A stretch of DNA of 8,030 bases, taken from Microbacteriaceae bacterium. GTDB lineage: Bacteria > Actinomycetota > Actinomycetes > Actinomycetales > Microbacteriaceae. Under the pieces are notes generated by a model, which had not been told where the DNA came from, did no database searches, and worked only from the letters and a program-made list of their open reading frames with translations. The stretch spans positions 1 through 8,030 of the forward strand of contig JAODAU010000366.1 in assembly GCA_025463615.1 (NCBI GenBank). Reading direction: 5' to 3'. This document shows, piece after piece, positions 1 to 6,831 of this stretch (position 1 is its first letter; every line of letters begins with the position of its first letter). The translations under genes and the position numbers were made by a program.

Positions 1-1
1 C

Positions 2-1171
2 TGGTCCACCATCGACATGGCCTTCATGAACCTCAACCAGGCCGCCCACGGGGACCGGGAGTTCGGCTACATCCAGTCGCGGCTCGGGGTGGCGCGCAAG
101 ACGGTCGTGGGGCACGTGTCGAACCCGGCCGTCATCCAGCAGATCGCGACGTGGACCCGCGCCGCCGCGGGCTGGGCGGCAACCCACTCGCTCAAGCTGG
201 CGCGTTTCGGCGACAACATGCGCTTCGTGGCCGTCACCGAGGGCGACAAGACCGAGGCCGAGCTGCGCTTCGGCGTGCAGGTGAACACCTGGGGCGTCAA
301 CGACCTGGTCGAGGCGGTCGACGCGGCGAGCGAGGCGGATGTCGACGCCCTCGTCGCCGAGTACGAAGAGCTCTACGACGTGGCGCCCGAGCTGCGCGAG
401 GGCGGCGACCGGCGCGACTCACTGCGCTACGGCGCCCGCATCGAGCTGGGCCTGCGGAGCTTCCTCGAGGCCGGTGGCTTCAGCGCCTTCACCACGAGTT
501 TCGAGGACCTCGGCGGCCTTCGCCAGCTCCCCGGCCTCGCGGTGCAGCGGCTCATGGCCGACGGCTACGGGTTCGGCGCGGAGGGCGACTGGAAGACGGC
601 CGTGCTCGTGCGCGCGGCGAAGGTGATGGGCGCGGGGCTGCCGGGTGGGGCATCCCTCATGGAGGACTACACCTACGACCTCACGCCGGGTGAGGAGCTG
701 ATCCTCGGCGCGCACATGCTCGAGATCTGCCCGACGCTCACGACCTCGCGGCCGAGGCTGGAGATCCGCGCGCTCGGGATCGGCGGGCGTGAGGACCCGG
801 TGCGGCTCGTCTTCGACACCGACCCCGGCCCGGCCGTGGTCGTGGCGATGTCGGACATGCGCGACCGGTTCCGGCTGGTGGCCAACGTGGTCGAGGTTGT
901 CGAGCTGCCGCATCCACTCCCCAACCTGCCGGTGGCGCGCGCGGTCTGGAGGCCTGAGCCCGACTTCGCCACGAGCGCGGCGGCCTGGCTCACGGCCGGC
1001 GCCGCCCACCACACGGTCATGACGACCGCGCTCGGGCTGGAGGTGTTCGAGGACTTCGCCGAGATCGCGCGCAACGAGCTCGTGGTGATCGACGAGCACA
1101 CCGAGCTGCGGAGTTTCAGGGACACCCTGCGCTGGAACCAGGCGTACTACCGGCTGGCGCGGGGCCTGTAG
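2..1171 (+). CDS. araA: L-arabinose isomerase, 3' part (5' end outside window)
   Basis: L-arabinose isomerase converts L-arabinose to L-ribulose in the cytoplasm, the first step of the arabinose pathway, using a divalent metal, usually Mn2+. The protein aligns by eye with E. coli AraA almost throughout: [17 protein letters not shown] matches its WDSIDMDFMNLNQTAHG, and the C-terminus has LRWNQAYY. Counting from the first Met in the window (base 17), the metal and catalytic residues are Glu189 (GAEGDWKTA), Glu216 (MEDYTYD), His233 (AHMLEICP) and His332 (AAHHTV). They correspond to E. coli Glu306, Glu333, His350 and His450, so the enzyme looks active. The reading frame is open to the window edge and about 112 N-terminal residues lie upstream, so the Met at 17 is internal and not the start. 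The stop is TAG, 9 nt before the LacI-family gene, which suggests one operon. Kinase and epimerase genes (araB, araD) are not visible and may lie upstream. Confidence 0.96.
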   Translation, partial: WSTIDMAFMNLNQAAHGDREFGYIQSRLGVARKTVVGHVSNPAVIQQIATWTRAAAGWAATHSLKLARFGDNMRFVAVTEGDKTEAELRFGVQVNTWGVNDLVEAVDAASEADVDALVAEYEELYDVAPELREGGDRRDSLRYGARIELGLRSFLEAGGFSAFTTSFEDLGGLRQLPGLAVQRLMADGYGFGAEGDWKTAVLVRAAKVMGAGLPGGASLMEDYTYDLTPGEELILGAHMLEICPTLTTSRPRLEIRALGIGGREDPVRLVFDTDPGPAVVVAMSDMRDRFRLVANVVEVVELPHPLPNLPVARAVWRPEPDFATSAAAWLTAGAAHHTVMTTALGLEVFEDFAEIARNELVVIDEHTELRSFRDTLRWNQAYYRLARGL

Positions 1172-1180
1172 CGTCGCATC

Positions 1181-2158
1181 GTGGCGAACATCCAGGACGT
1201 GGCGCGGCTCGCCGGGGTGTCGCACCAGACCGTCTCGCGGGTGATCAACGGGCTCGCGAACGTGCGGCCGCAGACCGCCGCGCGTGTCGAGGCGGCGATG
1301 GCCGAGCTCAACTACCGACCGAGCTCGGTGGCCCGTGCGCTCGCCACCCGGACCACCAACGCCATCGGGTTGGTGAGCACCGGCAACCCGCTCTACGGCC
1401 CGTCGAGCATCGCGCTCGCCTTCAACGAGGCGGCGCGCGAGGCCGGCTACCAGGTGATCACCGCGAGCATGGGCGCCGCCGACCGCGACGCGATCGTCTC
1501 CGCCGTGGACGTGCTGCTGCGCCAGCGCGTGGATGCCCTGGTCGTGGTCGCGACCGACCGCTCGACGGTGGATGCCGTGAACGGCCTGCGCTTCGACGTG
1601 CCGCTCGTCGTCGCCGACAGCGGCGGCGCCAGCACGGCCCCGAGCGTGGCAATCGACCAGGTGGCGGGTGCTGTGGCGGCGACCGCGCACCTTGCGGAGC
1701 TGGGGCACCGCGGCATCCGCCACATCGCGGGGCCGGCCGGCTCGCTCGACGGCGTGGAGCGCGAGAGCGGATGGCGGGCGGAGCTCGAACGGCGCGGGCT
1801 CGAGGTGGTCGAGCCGCTGCGCGGGGACTGGACCGCCGAGAGCGGCAGGATCGCGGCCGAGCGGCTGCTCGAGAACCGCGACTTCACCGCGCTGTTCGTG
1901 AGCAACGACCAGATGGCGCTGGGGGTGCTGCACGCGTTCGCGGCGGCGGGGGTGTCCGTGCCGGGGGAGGTCAGCGTGGTCGGGTTCGACGACATCCCGG
2001 AGTCCGCGCACTTCACCCCGTCGCTCACCACGGTGCGCCAGGACTTCGGCGCGCTGGGGGAGCGGATGATGGCTGTCGTGCGCGCAGCTCTTGCGGGCGA
2101 GGCCCCCGCACGCACGATTCTGCCGTCCCCCGAACTGGTGATTCGCGCGTCCTCCTGA
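1181..2158 (+). CDS. LacI-family transcriptional regulator, probable arabinose-operon repressor
   Basis: This is a complete 325-residue LacI/GalR-type repressor. Residues 2-24 form the N-terminal helix-turn-helix (ANIQDVARLAGVSHQTVSRV), followed by the hinge motif NYRPSSVARAL at 44-54, with Leu54 as the expected minor-groove residue. Residues 60-320 are a periplasmic-binding-protein-like effector domain, with typical signatures FVSNDQMALGVL (239-250), VSVVGFDDIPES (265-275) and TTVRQDF (283-289). Translation starts at GTG 1181, because the HTH begins at residue 2. There is no convincing Shine-Dalgarno, only a distant GGGG, so translation may be coupled to araA, whose stop is 9 nt upstream. 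Position directly behind araA suggests control of the arabinose genes, with a pentose or derivative as inducer. LacI-type AraR proteins are known in actinobacteria such as Corynebacterium glutamicum. The ligand is inferred from context only. No LacI-type operator is evident nearby, and it may lie upstream of the window. Confidence 0.93.
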   Translation: MANIQDVARLAGVSHQTVSRVINGLANVRPQTAARVEAAMAELNYRPSSVARALATRTTNAIGLVSTGNPLYGPSSIALAFNEAAREAGYQVITASMGAADRDAIVSAVDVLLRQRVDALVVVATDRSTVDAVNGLRFDVPLVVADSGGASTAPSVAIDQVAGAVAATAHLAELGHRGIRHIAGPAGSLDGVERESGWRAELERRGLEVVEPLRGDWTAESGRIAAERLLENRDFTALFVSNDQMALGVLHAFAAAGVSVPGEVSVVGFDDIPESAHFTPSLTTVRQDFGALGERMMAVVRAALAGEAPARTILPSPELVIRASS

Positions 2159-2166
2159 ACTGCGGT

Positions 2167-2172
2167 TACGCT
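2167..2172 (+). promoter_or_regulatory. Candidate -10 box upstream of small ORF
   Basis: TACGCT fits the actinobacterial TANNNT pattern and lies just after the stop of the LacI-family gene, in a local drop of GC content. It predicts a transcript start near 2179, about 37 nt before ATG 2216. No recognisable -35 box is present at the usual distance. The same hexamer recurs upstream of the DUF2255 gene. Confidence 0.35.
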
Positions 2173-2215
2173 AACATCAAGAGCAACATTCATGAAGTGC
2201 GAGGGTGTCGAGGCG

Positions 2216-2452
2216 ATGAGCTACACCAGTCCGCGAACCGACTCATTCGATGACGAGGTCCTCGAGCTGGTTCGAGAACTGCCGGAGTTCGCCAATCTTT
2301 CAGACGCTCAGCAGCGCTTGGCAGCGAAGCGGCTTTCCAAATTCGTACTGGGAGGCAGTTCCAACGCGCCCGTGAGTTTCGGGCAAGCGCGGATCGAGTT
2401 GAGCCGGATTGCTCGCGCGGTGGATGGCGCCCGGGATGACAACCGCAAGTAA
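2216..2452 (+). CDS. Small hypothetical protein, 78 aa
   Basis: I do not recognise this gene. The predicted product is a small, soluble, charged and mainly helical protein with no signal peptide, membrane segment or cysteine. Its central part (FDDEVLELVRELPEFANLSDAQQRLAAKRLSK) reads as amphipathic helices. I chose ATG 2216 over the in-frame ATG 2192 because GAGGG at 2201-2205 sits about 10 nt before 2216, while nothing purine-rich precedes 2192. The longer form would add MKCEGVEA. The codons differ from the neighbours: many end in A or T (gtt, cga, aat, ctt, tca, gca, aaa, gta, gga, agt), whereas flanking genes use almost only G/C endings. That could mean recent acquisition, low expression, or a spurious ORF. 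Its own candidate -10 box and an independent promoter-like element before the next gene suggest a monocistronic unit. Confidence 0.6.
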   Translation: MSYTSPRTDSFDDEVLELVRELPEFANLSDAQQRLAAKRLSKFVLGGSSNAPVSFGQARIELSRIARAVDGARDDNRK

Positions 2453-2474
2453 CCCGCGCCAACCATAGCGGGAC

Positions 2475-2480
2475 TACGCT
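2475..2480 (+). promoter_or_regulatory. Candidate -10 box for the DUF2255 gene
   Basis: TACGCT fits TANNNT and sits 25 nt before the ATG at 2506, predicting a leader of roughly 19 nt that contains the ribosome binding site. No clear -35 hexamer is visible. The 53-nt gap and a separate candidate -10 argue that this gene can be transcribed independently of the small ORF before it. Confidence 0.4.
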
Positions 2481-2505
2481 CGGCCTTCTTAGGGAAGGGA
2501 GCATC

Positions 2506-2880
2506 ATGGCGGGCTGGAGCGAAGACGAGCTGGCGGCGGTCGGCGACGCGGACGAGCTGGTGATCTCGGCCAGGCGCGCCGACGGCGAGCTGCGCGAGGG
2601 GGTGCCCATCTGGGTCGTGCGCGTCGGCGACGAGATCTACGTGCGCTCGTACAAGGGGCATGGCAGCGGCTGGTTCCGGCACGCGGTCGAGACGCACACG
2701 GGTCACATCAGCGCGGGCGGGGTCGAGCGGGACGTCGCATTCGAGGAGGCGCCGGATGCCAGGGTCGCCGAGATCGACGACGCCTACCGCACCAAGTACG
2801 CGCGCTACGGCGACAGCTACACGCTGCCGATGGTGACCCCGGAGGCCCGGGACGCGACACTGCGGGTCACCGGTCCCTGA
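2506..2880 (+). CDS. DUF2255 family protein, 124 aa
   Basis: This is a small cytoplasmic protein of the DUF2255 family, whose function is unknown to me. Family-like features are the N-terminal WSEDELAAVGDADELVISARRADG (4-27), the central strand pair IWVVRVGDEIYVRSYKG (35-51), WFRHA (56-60), and the C-terminal IDDAYRTKYARYG (90-102) followed by the terminal ATLRVTGP. The length is about normal and there is no signal peptide or membrane segment. The central block resembles the substrate-face strands of small split-barrel nitroreductase/flavin-type proteins, but I cannot show ligand binding from sequence. The start is well supported: AAGGGAG at 2495-2501 lies 4 nt before ATG. The gene converges on the phosphoesterase gene, with a strong hairpin between them. 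Codon use is the high-GC norm, unlike the preceding small ORF. Confidence 0.85.
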   Translation: MAGWSEDELAAVGDADELVISARRADGELREGVPIWVVRVGDEIYVRSYKGHGSGWFRHAVETHTGHISAGGVERDVAFEEAPDARVAEIDDAYRTKYARYGDSYTLPMVTPEARDATLRVTGP

Positions 2881-2888
2881 CGTTCGCG

Positions 2889-2942
2889 CCCTTCGAGTGC
2901 CTCAGGGGCCGATGATTGCTGGTCCCTGAGGTTCTCGAAGGG
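2889..2942. terminator. Long palindrome between convergent genes: bidirectional terminator or REP-like repeat
   Basis: The arms 2889-2907 (CCCTTCGAGTGCCTCAGGG) and 2924-2942 (CCCTGAGGTTCTCGAAGGG) pair at 17 of 19 positions. The stem extends inward by three further pairs, one of them G-U, leaving a loop of about 10 nt. It lies 8 nt after the DUF2255 stop and 10 nt before the stop of the opposing phosphoesterase, so it can terminate both transcripts. There is no T-tract, as is common in high-GC genomes. The arm sequence resembles the CCCTGAGC-TTGTCGAAGGG type of palindrome that I remember as dispersed in many high-GC genomes, so it may also be a member of a repeat family. Confidence 0.75.
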
Positions 2943-2952
2943 GCCCTGCGAA

Positions 2953-4674
2953 CTAGTCGAGGGTGCCGAACAGCCCCAGCCCGTGGCGCTGCAGTGCGTT
3001 GTACGCGGCCTGGTAGGTCTGCGGCACGGGCTCGCGCGGCGCGTACTTGGCGAGCAGGATGCCGAGCAGCCCCTGCGCGGGCGGCGTCAAAGGCCGGAAC
3101 CGGTGGTCCCCGGTCGGCGTGGGCACGTCCTCCGGGTTCGGCGGGATCCACATCGGTTTCGGTGTCGGCCAGCTGTCGGGCTGGCGCGGCTTCGTGAGGT
3201 TGATGGCGTTGTAGATCGTCTTCGCGTTCGCGTCGCGCCGGGTGAGCGGCTTCAGTCCGTGCCGCTGGTTGAGCGTGGCGATGATCGAGCCGTGGTGCAT
3301 CTCGTCGTGGATCACGCTGCCCGCCTTCGTGTAGGCGGAGACGATGATGGCGGGCACGCGGCATCCGAGCCGGTCGAAGCGGAATCCCATCTCGCCGGGC
3401 TCGCCGTCGGTGGGCGGCGTGGCCTTCGGCGGCGGCACGTGGTCGTAGGTGCCGCCGTGCTCGTCGAACGTGATGAAGAGGGCCGTGTTGATGGCGTTCG
3501 ACCCGGTCGTCGACGTGCTGGAACGGATGGCGGTGTACACGTCATTGAGCAGGGCGTCGCCGGCGCGGACATCCGACAGCGCGCTGTCGTAGAAGGGGGC
3601 GTTCTTGTATTTGCCCTGCCGCAGGTCGCCGAACGGCGGGTGCATGTCGTTGTGATTGAAGATCATGCGCGGCTCGATGAAGGCGTAGTCGGGCAGTTTG
3701 CCCTCGTCGGCGTCGCGGTAGAACTGCTCCATGGTGCGGAAGTTGCTGAGCCAGTAGCGCTCCAGCGCGGGCGCGTTGAGCATGCCGGTGAGGGAGATGA
3801 GCTGGCTCTCGTCGTAGTAGACGCGCCAGGAATGGCCGGCATCCGCGAGCCGATTGAAGATGGTGGGGGCGTCGGGCGCGCCCAGCCACTTGCTGTAGCC
3901 GCCGCCATCCACGTTGGTCACGAAGCCGTGCGAGGTGGAGGCGTGGAAGAACGAGCGGTTGCAGAACGTCTGCGACGGAACCCCCGCGAACCACGCGTCG
4001 TAGACCCCGAACTCGCGGGCCAGGGTGGACATCACCGGCAGCATGTCGGGCTCGAAGCTCCCCATGATCACCGCGTATTCGTCGGGCTCCGGGTCCCGCT
4101 CCCGCACCTCCTTGAAGTTGATGATGTAGTCCGTGACGAAGCCCCGGTTGCGCGCGACCGCGTCCTTGCCCGGCGCGTTGAACGGCGGGTTCACCACCCC
4201 GAACAGCTGGGTATTCACGTGCGGGTACGGCTCGCCCGGGTCGGGTTGCGGGCTCTGCATGATCGTGTCGGTGGGCCCGCTGTAGATGTGGGTTTTGATC
4301 TCGGCGCCGTCGGGCCCGGGGTTCGAGTAGTCGCCCTGCGGCAGACCGTCGAACTCGGCCTTTTTCTTCTCGTCGCGGCTGTAGAGGCGGCCCAGCATGT
4401 TGTCGAACGACCGGTTCTCGAACATGAGCACCACCACGTGGTCGAACCCGGGCACCGAGCGCTCGGGCAGCGGTGCGAACGTGGGGTGGGCCGAGGGCGG
4501 GGTGCCGTTGATGTCGGATGCGACGGCCGCCCCCGCGAACGCCCCGCCGACCCCGCCCCCCGCGACGCCCACCGCGGCGCCGAGCCCGGCGGCCTTGAGG
4601 AACTCGCGACGGGAGGTGGCCTTCCTCTGCTCGGGTGTCTCCTCGGGTGACGGGTCGCGGGTATCGGAGGCCAT
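2953..4674 (-). CDS. Tat-exported phosphoesterase, phospholipase C family
   Basis: This 573-residue protein belongs to the phosphoesterase superfamily that contains bacterial phospholipases C and the acid phosphatase AcpA, enzymes that cleave phosphate ester bonds outside the cytoplasm. The N-terminus is a twin-arginine signal: SRREFLK at 21-27, then an Ala/Gly-rich hydrophobic stretch and a likely cleavage site after AVA (50-52). The mature part has the family motif FENRSFDNMLG (85-95), DAWFAGVPSQTFCNRSFFHA (226-245), FIEPR (332-336), and FDEHGGTYDHVPPP (403-416), followed by RVPAIIVSAYTKAGSV (439-454) and a histidine pair at 460-461. ENRS, FDEHGG and the late histidines are expected metal or catalytic elements. 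Substrate cannot be decided, and phospholipid, phosphodiester or phosphomonoester are all possible. The ATG at 4674 is the only sensible start in frame, but its purine-rich GGGGAG abuts the ATG with no spacer, so initiation is unusual. It diverges from the oxidoreductase gene at 4737. Confidence 0.92.
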   Translation of the reverse strand: MASDTRDPSPEETPEQRKATSRREFLKAAGLGAAVGVAGGGVGGAFAGAAVASDINGTPPSAHPTFAPLPERSVPGFDHVVVLMFENRSFDNMLGRLYSRDEKKKAEFDGLPQGDYSNPGPDGAEIKTHIYSGPTDTIMQSPQPDPGEPYPHVNTQLFGVVNPPFNAPGKDAVARNRGFVTDYIINFKEVRERDPEPDEYAVIMGSFEPDMLPVMSTLAREFGVYDAWFAGVPSQTFCNRSFFHASTSHGFVTNVDGGGYSKWLGAPDAPTIFNRLADAGHSWRVYYDESQLISLTGMLNAPALERYWLSNFRTMEQFYRDADEGKLPDYAFIEPRMIFNHNDMHPPFGDLRQGKYKNAPFYDSALSDVRAGDALLNDVYTAIRSSTSTTGSNAINTALFITFDEHGGTYDHVPPPKATPPTDGEPGEMGFRFDRLGCRVPAIIVSAYTKAGSVIHDEMHHGSIIATLNQRHGLKPLTRRDANAKTIYNAINLTKPRQPDSWPTPKPMWIPPNPEDVPTPTGDHRFRPLTPPAQGLLGILLAKYAPREPVPQTYQAAYNALQRHGLGLFGTLD

Positions 4675-4695
4675 CTCCCCATCTTCGCGCCCAAA

Positions 4696-4701
4696 TAGGA
4701 T
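4696..4701 (+). promoter_or_regulatory. Candidate -10 box for the first Gfo/Idh/MocA oxidoreductase
   Basis: TAGGAT matches TANNNT and lies 35 nt before the ATG at 4737, within the 62-nt gap between two divergent genes. The -35 region would fall inside the first codons of the phosphoesterase gene and shows no good match. On the other strand, TAGGTT (complement of 4717-4722) could serve the phosphoesterase gene, which would make the two promoters overlap. Confidence 0.35.
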
Positions 4702-4736
4702 CGAGGGCAGTAGCCAAACCTAAGAAAGAGCCCCGC

Positions 4737-5876
4737 ATGCCTCAGCTTCGTGCCGCCGTCGTCGGAACCGGATTCATCGGGGCGGTGCACCTCGAGTCGC
4801 TGCGGCGCATAGGGGTGGGCATCGCCGGCATCCTCGGGTCGTCGCCCGAGAAGGGTGCGGCGAAGGGCGCCGAGTGGGGCGCGCCCGCCTACGCGAGCTA
4901 CGAGGAGCTGCTCGCCGACCCGACCGTCGACGTGGTGCACATCACCTCGCCGAACGACCGGCACTTCGACCAGGCGAAGGCCGCGCTGCTGGCCGGCCGG
5001 CACGTCGTCTGCGAGAAGCCGCTCGCCATGACCGCGGCGGAGACGTCCGAGCTGGTGGCGCTCGCCGCATCCACGGGCCTCGTCGCCGCGGTCAACTTCA
5101 ACGTGCGGTTCTATCCGCAGGTGCACGAAATGCGCGAGCGCGTGGCGAACGGGTCCACCGGCGCGCCCTACCTCGTGACCGGGCAGTACCTGCAGGAGTG
5201 GCTGCTCAGGGACACCGACTGGAACTGGCGCGCCGACTCCGCCCGCGGCGGGATGCTGCGTGCCGTCGGCGACATCGGCACCCACTGGTTCGACGTCGCC
5301 CAGTTCGTGACCGGCCAGCGCATCACCGAGGTGATGGCCGAGCTGCCCACCTTCGTGCCGGTGCACAGGCGTCCGCTCGGCGAGGTGCAGACGTTCTCGT
5401 CCGGCGGGGCGGGCGAGACCGAGGACGTCGAGATCCACTCCGAGGATGCGGCGCTCATCCTCGTGCGCTTCGAGGGTGGGGCGCGGGGCTCGGTCGCGCT
5501 CTCGCAGGTGAGCGCGGGCCGCAAGAACTCGATCGCGATCGAGGTGAACGGGGCACAGTCATCCCTCGCCTGGCGCGGCGAGGCACCGGACGAGCTCTGG
5601 ATCGGGCACCGCGACGAGCCCAACCAGGTGCTCTGGCGCGGCAGCGGGTCATCCGCGGCGGCCGAGGCGATCAGCACGATGCCGGCCGGCCATATCGAGG
5701 GCTTCGAGAACGGGTTCGCCGCGCTCTACCGCGCGGTGTACGCGGATGTCGCGGCGGGAGCGCCCTCGAAGAACCCCTCCTACGCGACCTTCGCCGACGG
5801 CCACCGCGAGTCGCTGCTGCTCGACGCGGTGGCCGAGAGTGCGCGCACGGAGCGCTGGGTGGCCGTCGGCGACTGA
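4737..5876 (+). CDS. Gfo/Idh/MocA family oxidoreductase, 379 aa
   Basis: This is a probable NAD(P)-dependent sugar or polyol dehydrogenase of the glucose-fructose oxidoreductase / inositol 2-dehydrogenase / MocA family, acting in the cytoplasm. The N-terminal Rossmann fold opens at once with LRAAVVGTGFIGAVHLESL (GTGFIG at 10-15). VHITSPNDRHFDQAKAALLAGRHVVCEKPLA follows, with the family EKP motif at 93-95 and Lys94 as the catalytic lysine. The C-terminal substrate domain carries GDIGTHWFD (178-186), placing Asp179 and His183 as the usual catalytic pair. All key residues are present. I chose ATG 4737 because the first beta strand starts there and AAAGAG at 4725-4730 precedes it by 6 nt; an upstream in-frame start would add 34 residues with no place in the fold. 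The exact sugar is not readable from sequence. The stop is 2 nt from the stop of the convergent osmC-type gene. Confidence 0.93.
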   Translation: MPQLRAAVVGTGFIGAVHLESLRRIGVGIAGILGSSPEKGAAKGAEWGAPAYASYEELLADPTVDVVHITSPNDRHFDQAKAALLAGRHVVCEKPLAMTAAETSELVALAASTGLVAAVNFNVRFYPQVHEMRERVANGSTGAPYLVTGQYLQEWLLRDTDWNWRADSARGGMLRAVGDIGTHWFDVAQFVTGQRITEVMAELPTFVPVHRRPLGEVQTFSSGGAGETEDVEIHSEDAALILVRFEGGARGSVALSQVSAGRKNSIAIEVNGAQSSLAWRGEAPDELWIGHRDEPNQVLWRGSGSSAAAEAISTMPAGHIEGFENGFAALYRAVYADVAAGAPSKNPSYATFADGHRESLLLDAVAESARTERWVAVGD

Positions 5877-5878
5877 GG

Positions 5879-6319
5879 TTACTTCTCGAGCTGCGCGTCC
5901 AGCGTGATCTCCACGCCGGTGAGCGCCTTGCTCACGGGGCAGCCGAGCTTGGCGTCGTTGGCCGCCTTCTCGAAGGTGGCCTCGTCGATGCCGGTGACCT
6001 CGCCGCGAACTGTGAGGTGGATGCCGGTGAGCTTGAACCCGCCGGCCGGGTCGGCCCCGAGGCTGACGTCAGCCTTCACGTCGAGGGCCTCCACCGTGCC
6101 GCCGGCGGCACCGAGCACCGCGGAGAACTGCATGGCGTAGCAGGCCGAGTGGGCCGCGGCGAGCAGCTCCTCGGGGCTGGTGAATCCGTTGGCCTCCTCG
6201 GCGGCGCGCTTCGGGAACGAGACGTCGAAGGTGGCGAGCTTCGAGCTGCTGAGCTCGACCTGGCCCTCGCCGGTCTCGAGGCTTCCGTTCCAGGCGGTGC
6301 GGGCGGTGCGTGTAGGCAT
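5879..6319 (-). CDS. OsmC-type organic hydroperoxide reductase
   Basis: This 146-residue protein of the OsmC/Ohr family acts in the cytoplasm as a thiol peroxidase that reduces organic hydroperoxides. The two active-site cysteines are Cys60 (AAAHSACYAM) and Cys127 (KLGCPVSKAL), matching E. coli OsmC Cys59 and Cys125 in spacing and context. Glu50 (SPEELL) sits ten residues before the peroxidatic cysteine, like the catalytic Glu of Ohr proteins, and Arg38 is a candidate for the partner arginine. The start AWNGSLETGEGQV and the end VEITLDAQLEK resemble OsmC rather than Ohr, so I place it in the OsmC branch. ATG 6319 is well supported by AAGAGG (complement of 6324-6329), 4 nt upstream. It lies 61 nt behind ohrR on the same strand and is probably cotranscribed with it and induced by organic peroxides. 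There is no obvious OhrR-type site in that 61-nt gap. Confidence 0.93.
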   Translation of the reverse strand: MPTRTARTAWNGSLETGEGQVELSSSKLATFDVSFPKRAAEEANGFTSPEELLAAAHSACYAMQFSAVLGAAGGTVEALDVKADVSLGADPAGGFKLTGIHLTVRGEVTGIDEATFEKAANDAKLGCPVSKALTGVEITLDAQLEK

Positions 6320-6380
6320 GCTTCCTCTTTCTCGTGGTTCTCTACTGGTTCGGCGCCGGCCTGCGGCGACGTGTGTGGGG

Positions 6381-6824
6381 TCAGGCGACGGCGCGAACGG
6401 AGTCCGCGACGGCAGTGACCTGGTCGCGCAGGGCGACTATCGACTCGATCGAGAGCCCGGTCGACAGGCAGATCTGCTGCGGGATGCCCGCGGCCCCGGC
6501 CCTCAGCGAAGCACCCGCCTCGGTGAGGCTGACGTTCACGACGCGCTCGTCGTTCGCCGCGCGCTCGCGGCGGATCAGCCCGCTCGCCTCCAGGCGACGC
6601 AGCAGCGGCGAGAGGGTTCCGGAGTCGAGGTGAAGGCGCTCGCCGAGCTCGCTGACGGTCGCCGAGCCGGTCTCCCACAGCACGAGCATGCTCAGGTACT
6701 GCGGGTAGGTGAGGCCGAGGGGCTCAAGCAGCTCGCGGTAGCGCGAGGTGAGCGCACGCGAGGCGTTGTAGAGCGCGAAGCAGATCTGCTGCTCCAGCGA
6801 GAGGATGTCGGTCGGCGCGTCCAT
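6381..6824 (-). CDS. ohrR: MarR-family organic-peroxide sensor OhrR
   Basis: This 147-residue MarR-family repressor senses organic hydroperoxides by cysteine oxidation and then releases DNA. The sequence follows B. subtilis OhrR closely: LEQQICFALYNASRALTSRYRELLEPLGLTYPQYLSMLVLWE, then the winged helix with TVSELGERLHLDSGTLSPLLRRLEASGLI (57-84) and the wing RRERAANDERVVNVSLTEAG. The reactive Cys15 and its hydrogen-bond partners Tyr29 and Tyr40 fall at the same residue numbers as in B. subtilis. A second cysteine, Cys119 (PQQICLSTG), lies about 104 residues after the first, as in two-cysteine OhrR of Xanthomonas, so the sensor may form an intersubunit disulfide. ATG 6824 is chosen because it aligns the N-terminus. 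The frame stays open far upstream, over the divergent gene, but that extension is a shadow. There is no Shine-Dalgarno, which suggests a leaderless transcript. The gene heads an operon with the osmC-type gene. Confidence 0.94.
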   Translation of the reverse strand: MDAPTDILSLEQQICFALYNASRALTSRYRELLEPLGLTYPQYLSMLVLWETGSATVSELGERLHLDSGTLSPLLRRLEASGLIRRERAANDERVVNVSLTEAGASLRAGAAGIPQQICLSTGLSIESIVALRDQVTAVADSVRAVA

Positions 6825-6831
6825 GGAGAGA

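Noticed and set aside
419..2011. Long open frame on the minus strand across araA and the LacI gene
   Set aside because: The translation is rich in Arg, His, Gly and Ala without family motifs, and it mirrors two clear genes on the plus strand. It is the usual high-GC shadow.
2453..2472. Possible terminator hairpin CCCGC/GCGGG after the small ORF
   Set aside because: It has only 5 bp with a 10-nt loop and no T-tract. It overlaps the candidate promoter of the next gene and is too weak to call.
2983..4650. Long open frame on the plus strand opposite the phosphoesterase
   Set aside because: The product is a low-complexity Val/Arg/Gly-rich sequence, while the minus-strand frame carries a Tat signal and clear family motifs.
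5528..5543. Perfect 16-bp palindrome CTCGATCGCGATCGAG inside the first oxidoreductase gene
   Set aside because: It is fully explained by codons for conserved-looking residues, and stacked CGATCG motifs are common in high-GC coding DNA.
5877..5878. Expected terminator between the convergent oxidoreductase and osmC-type genes
   Set aside because: Only 2 nt separate the stops and no stem is evident across the junction. Any termination must occur inside the opposing gene.
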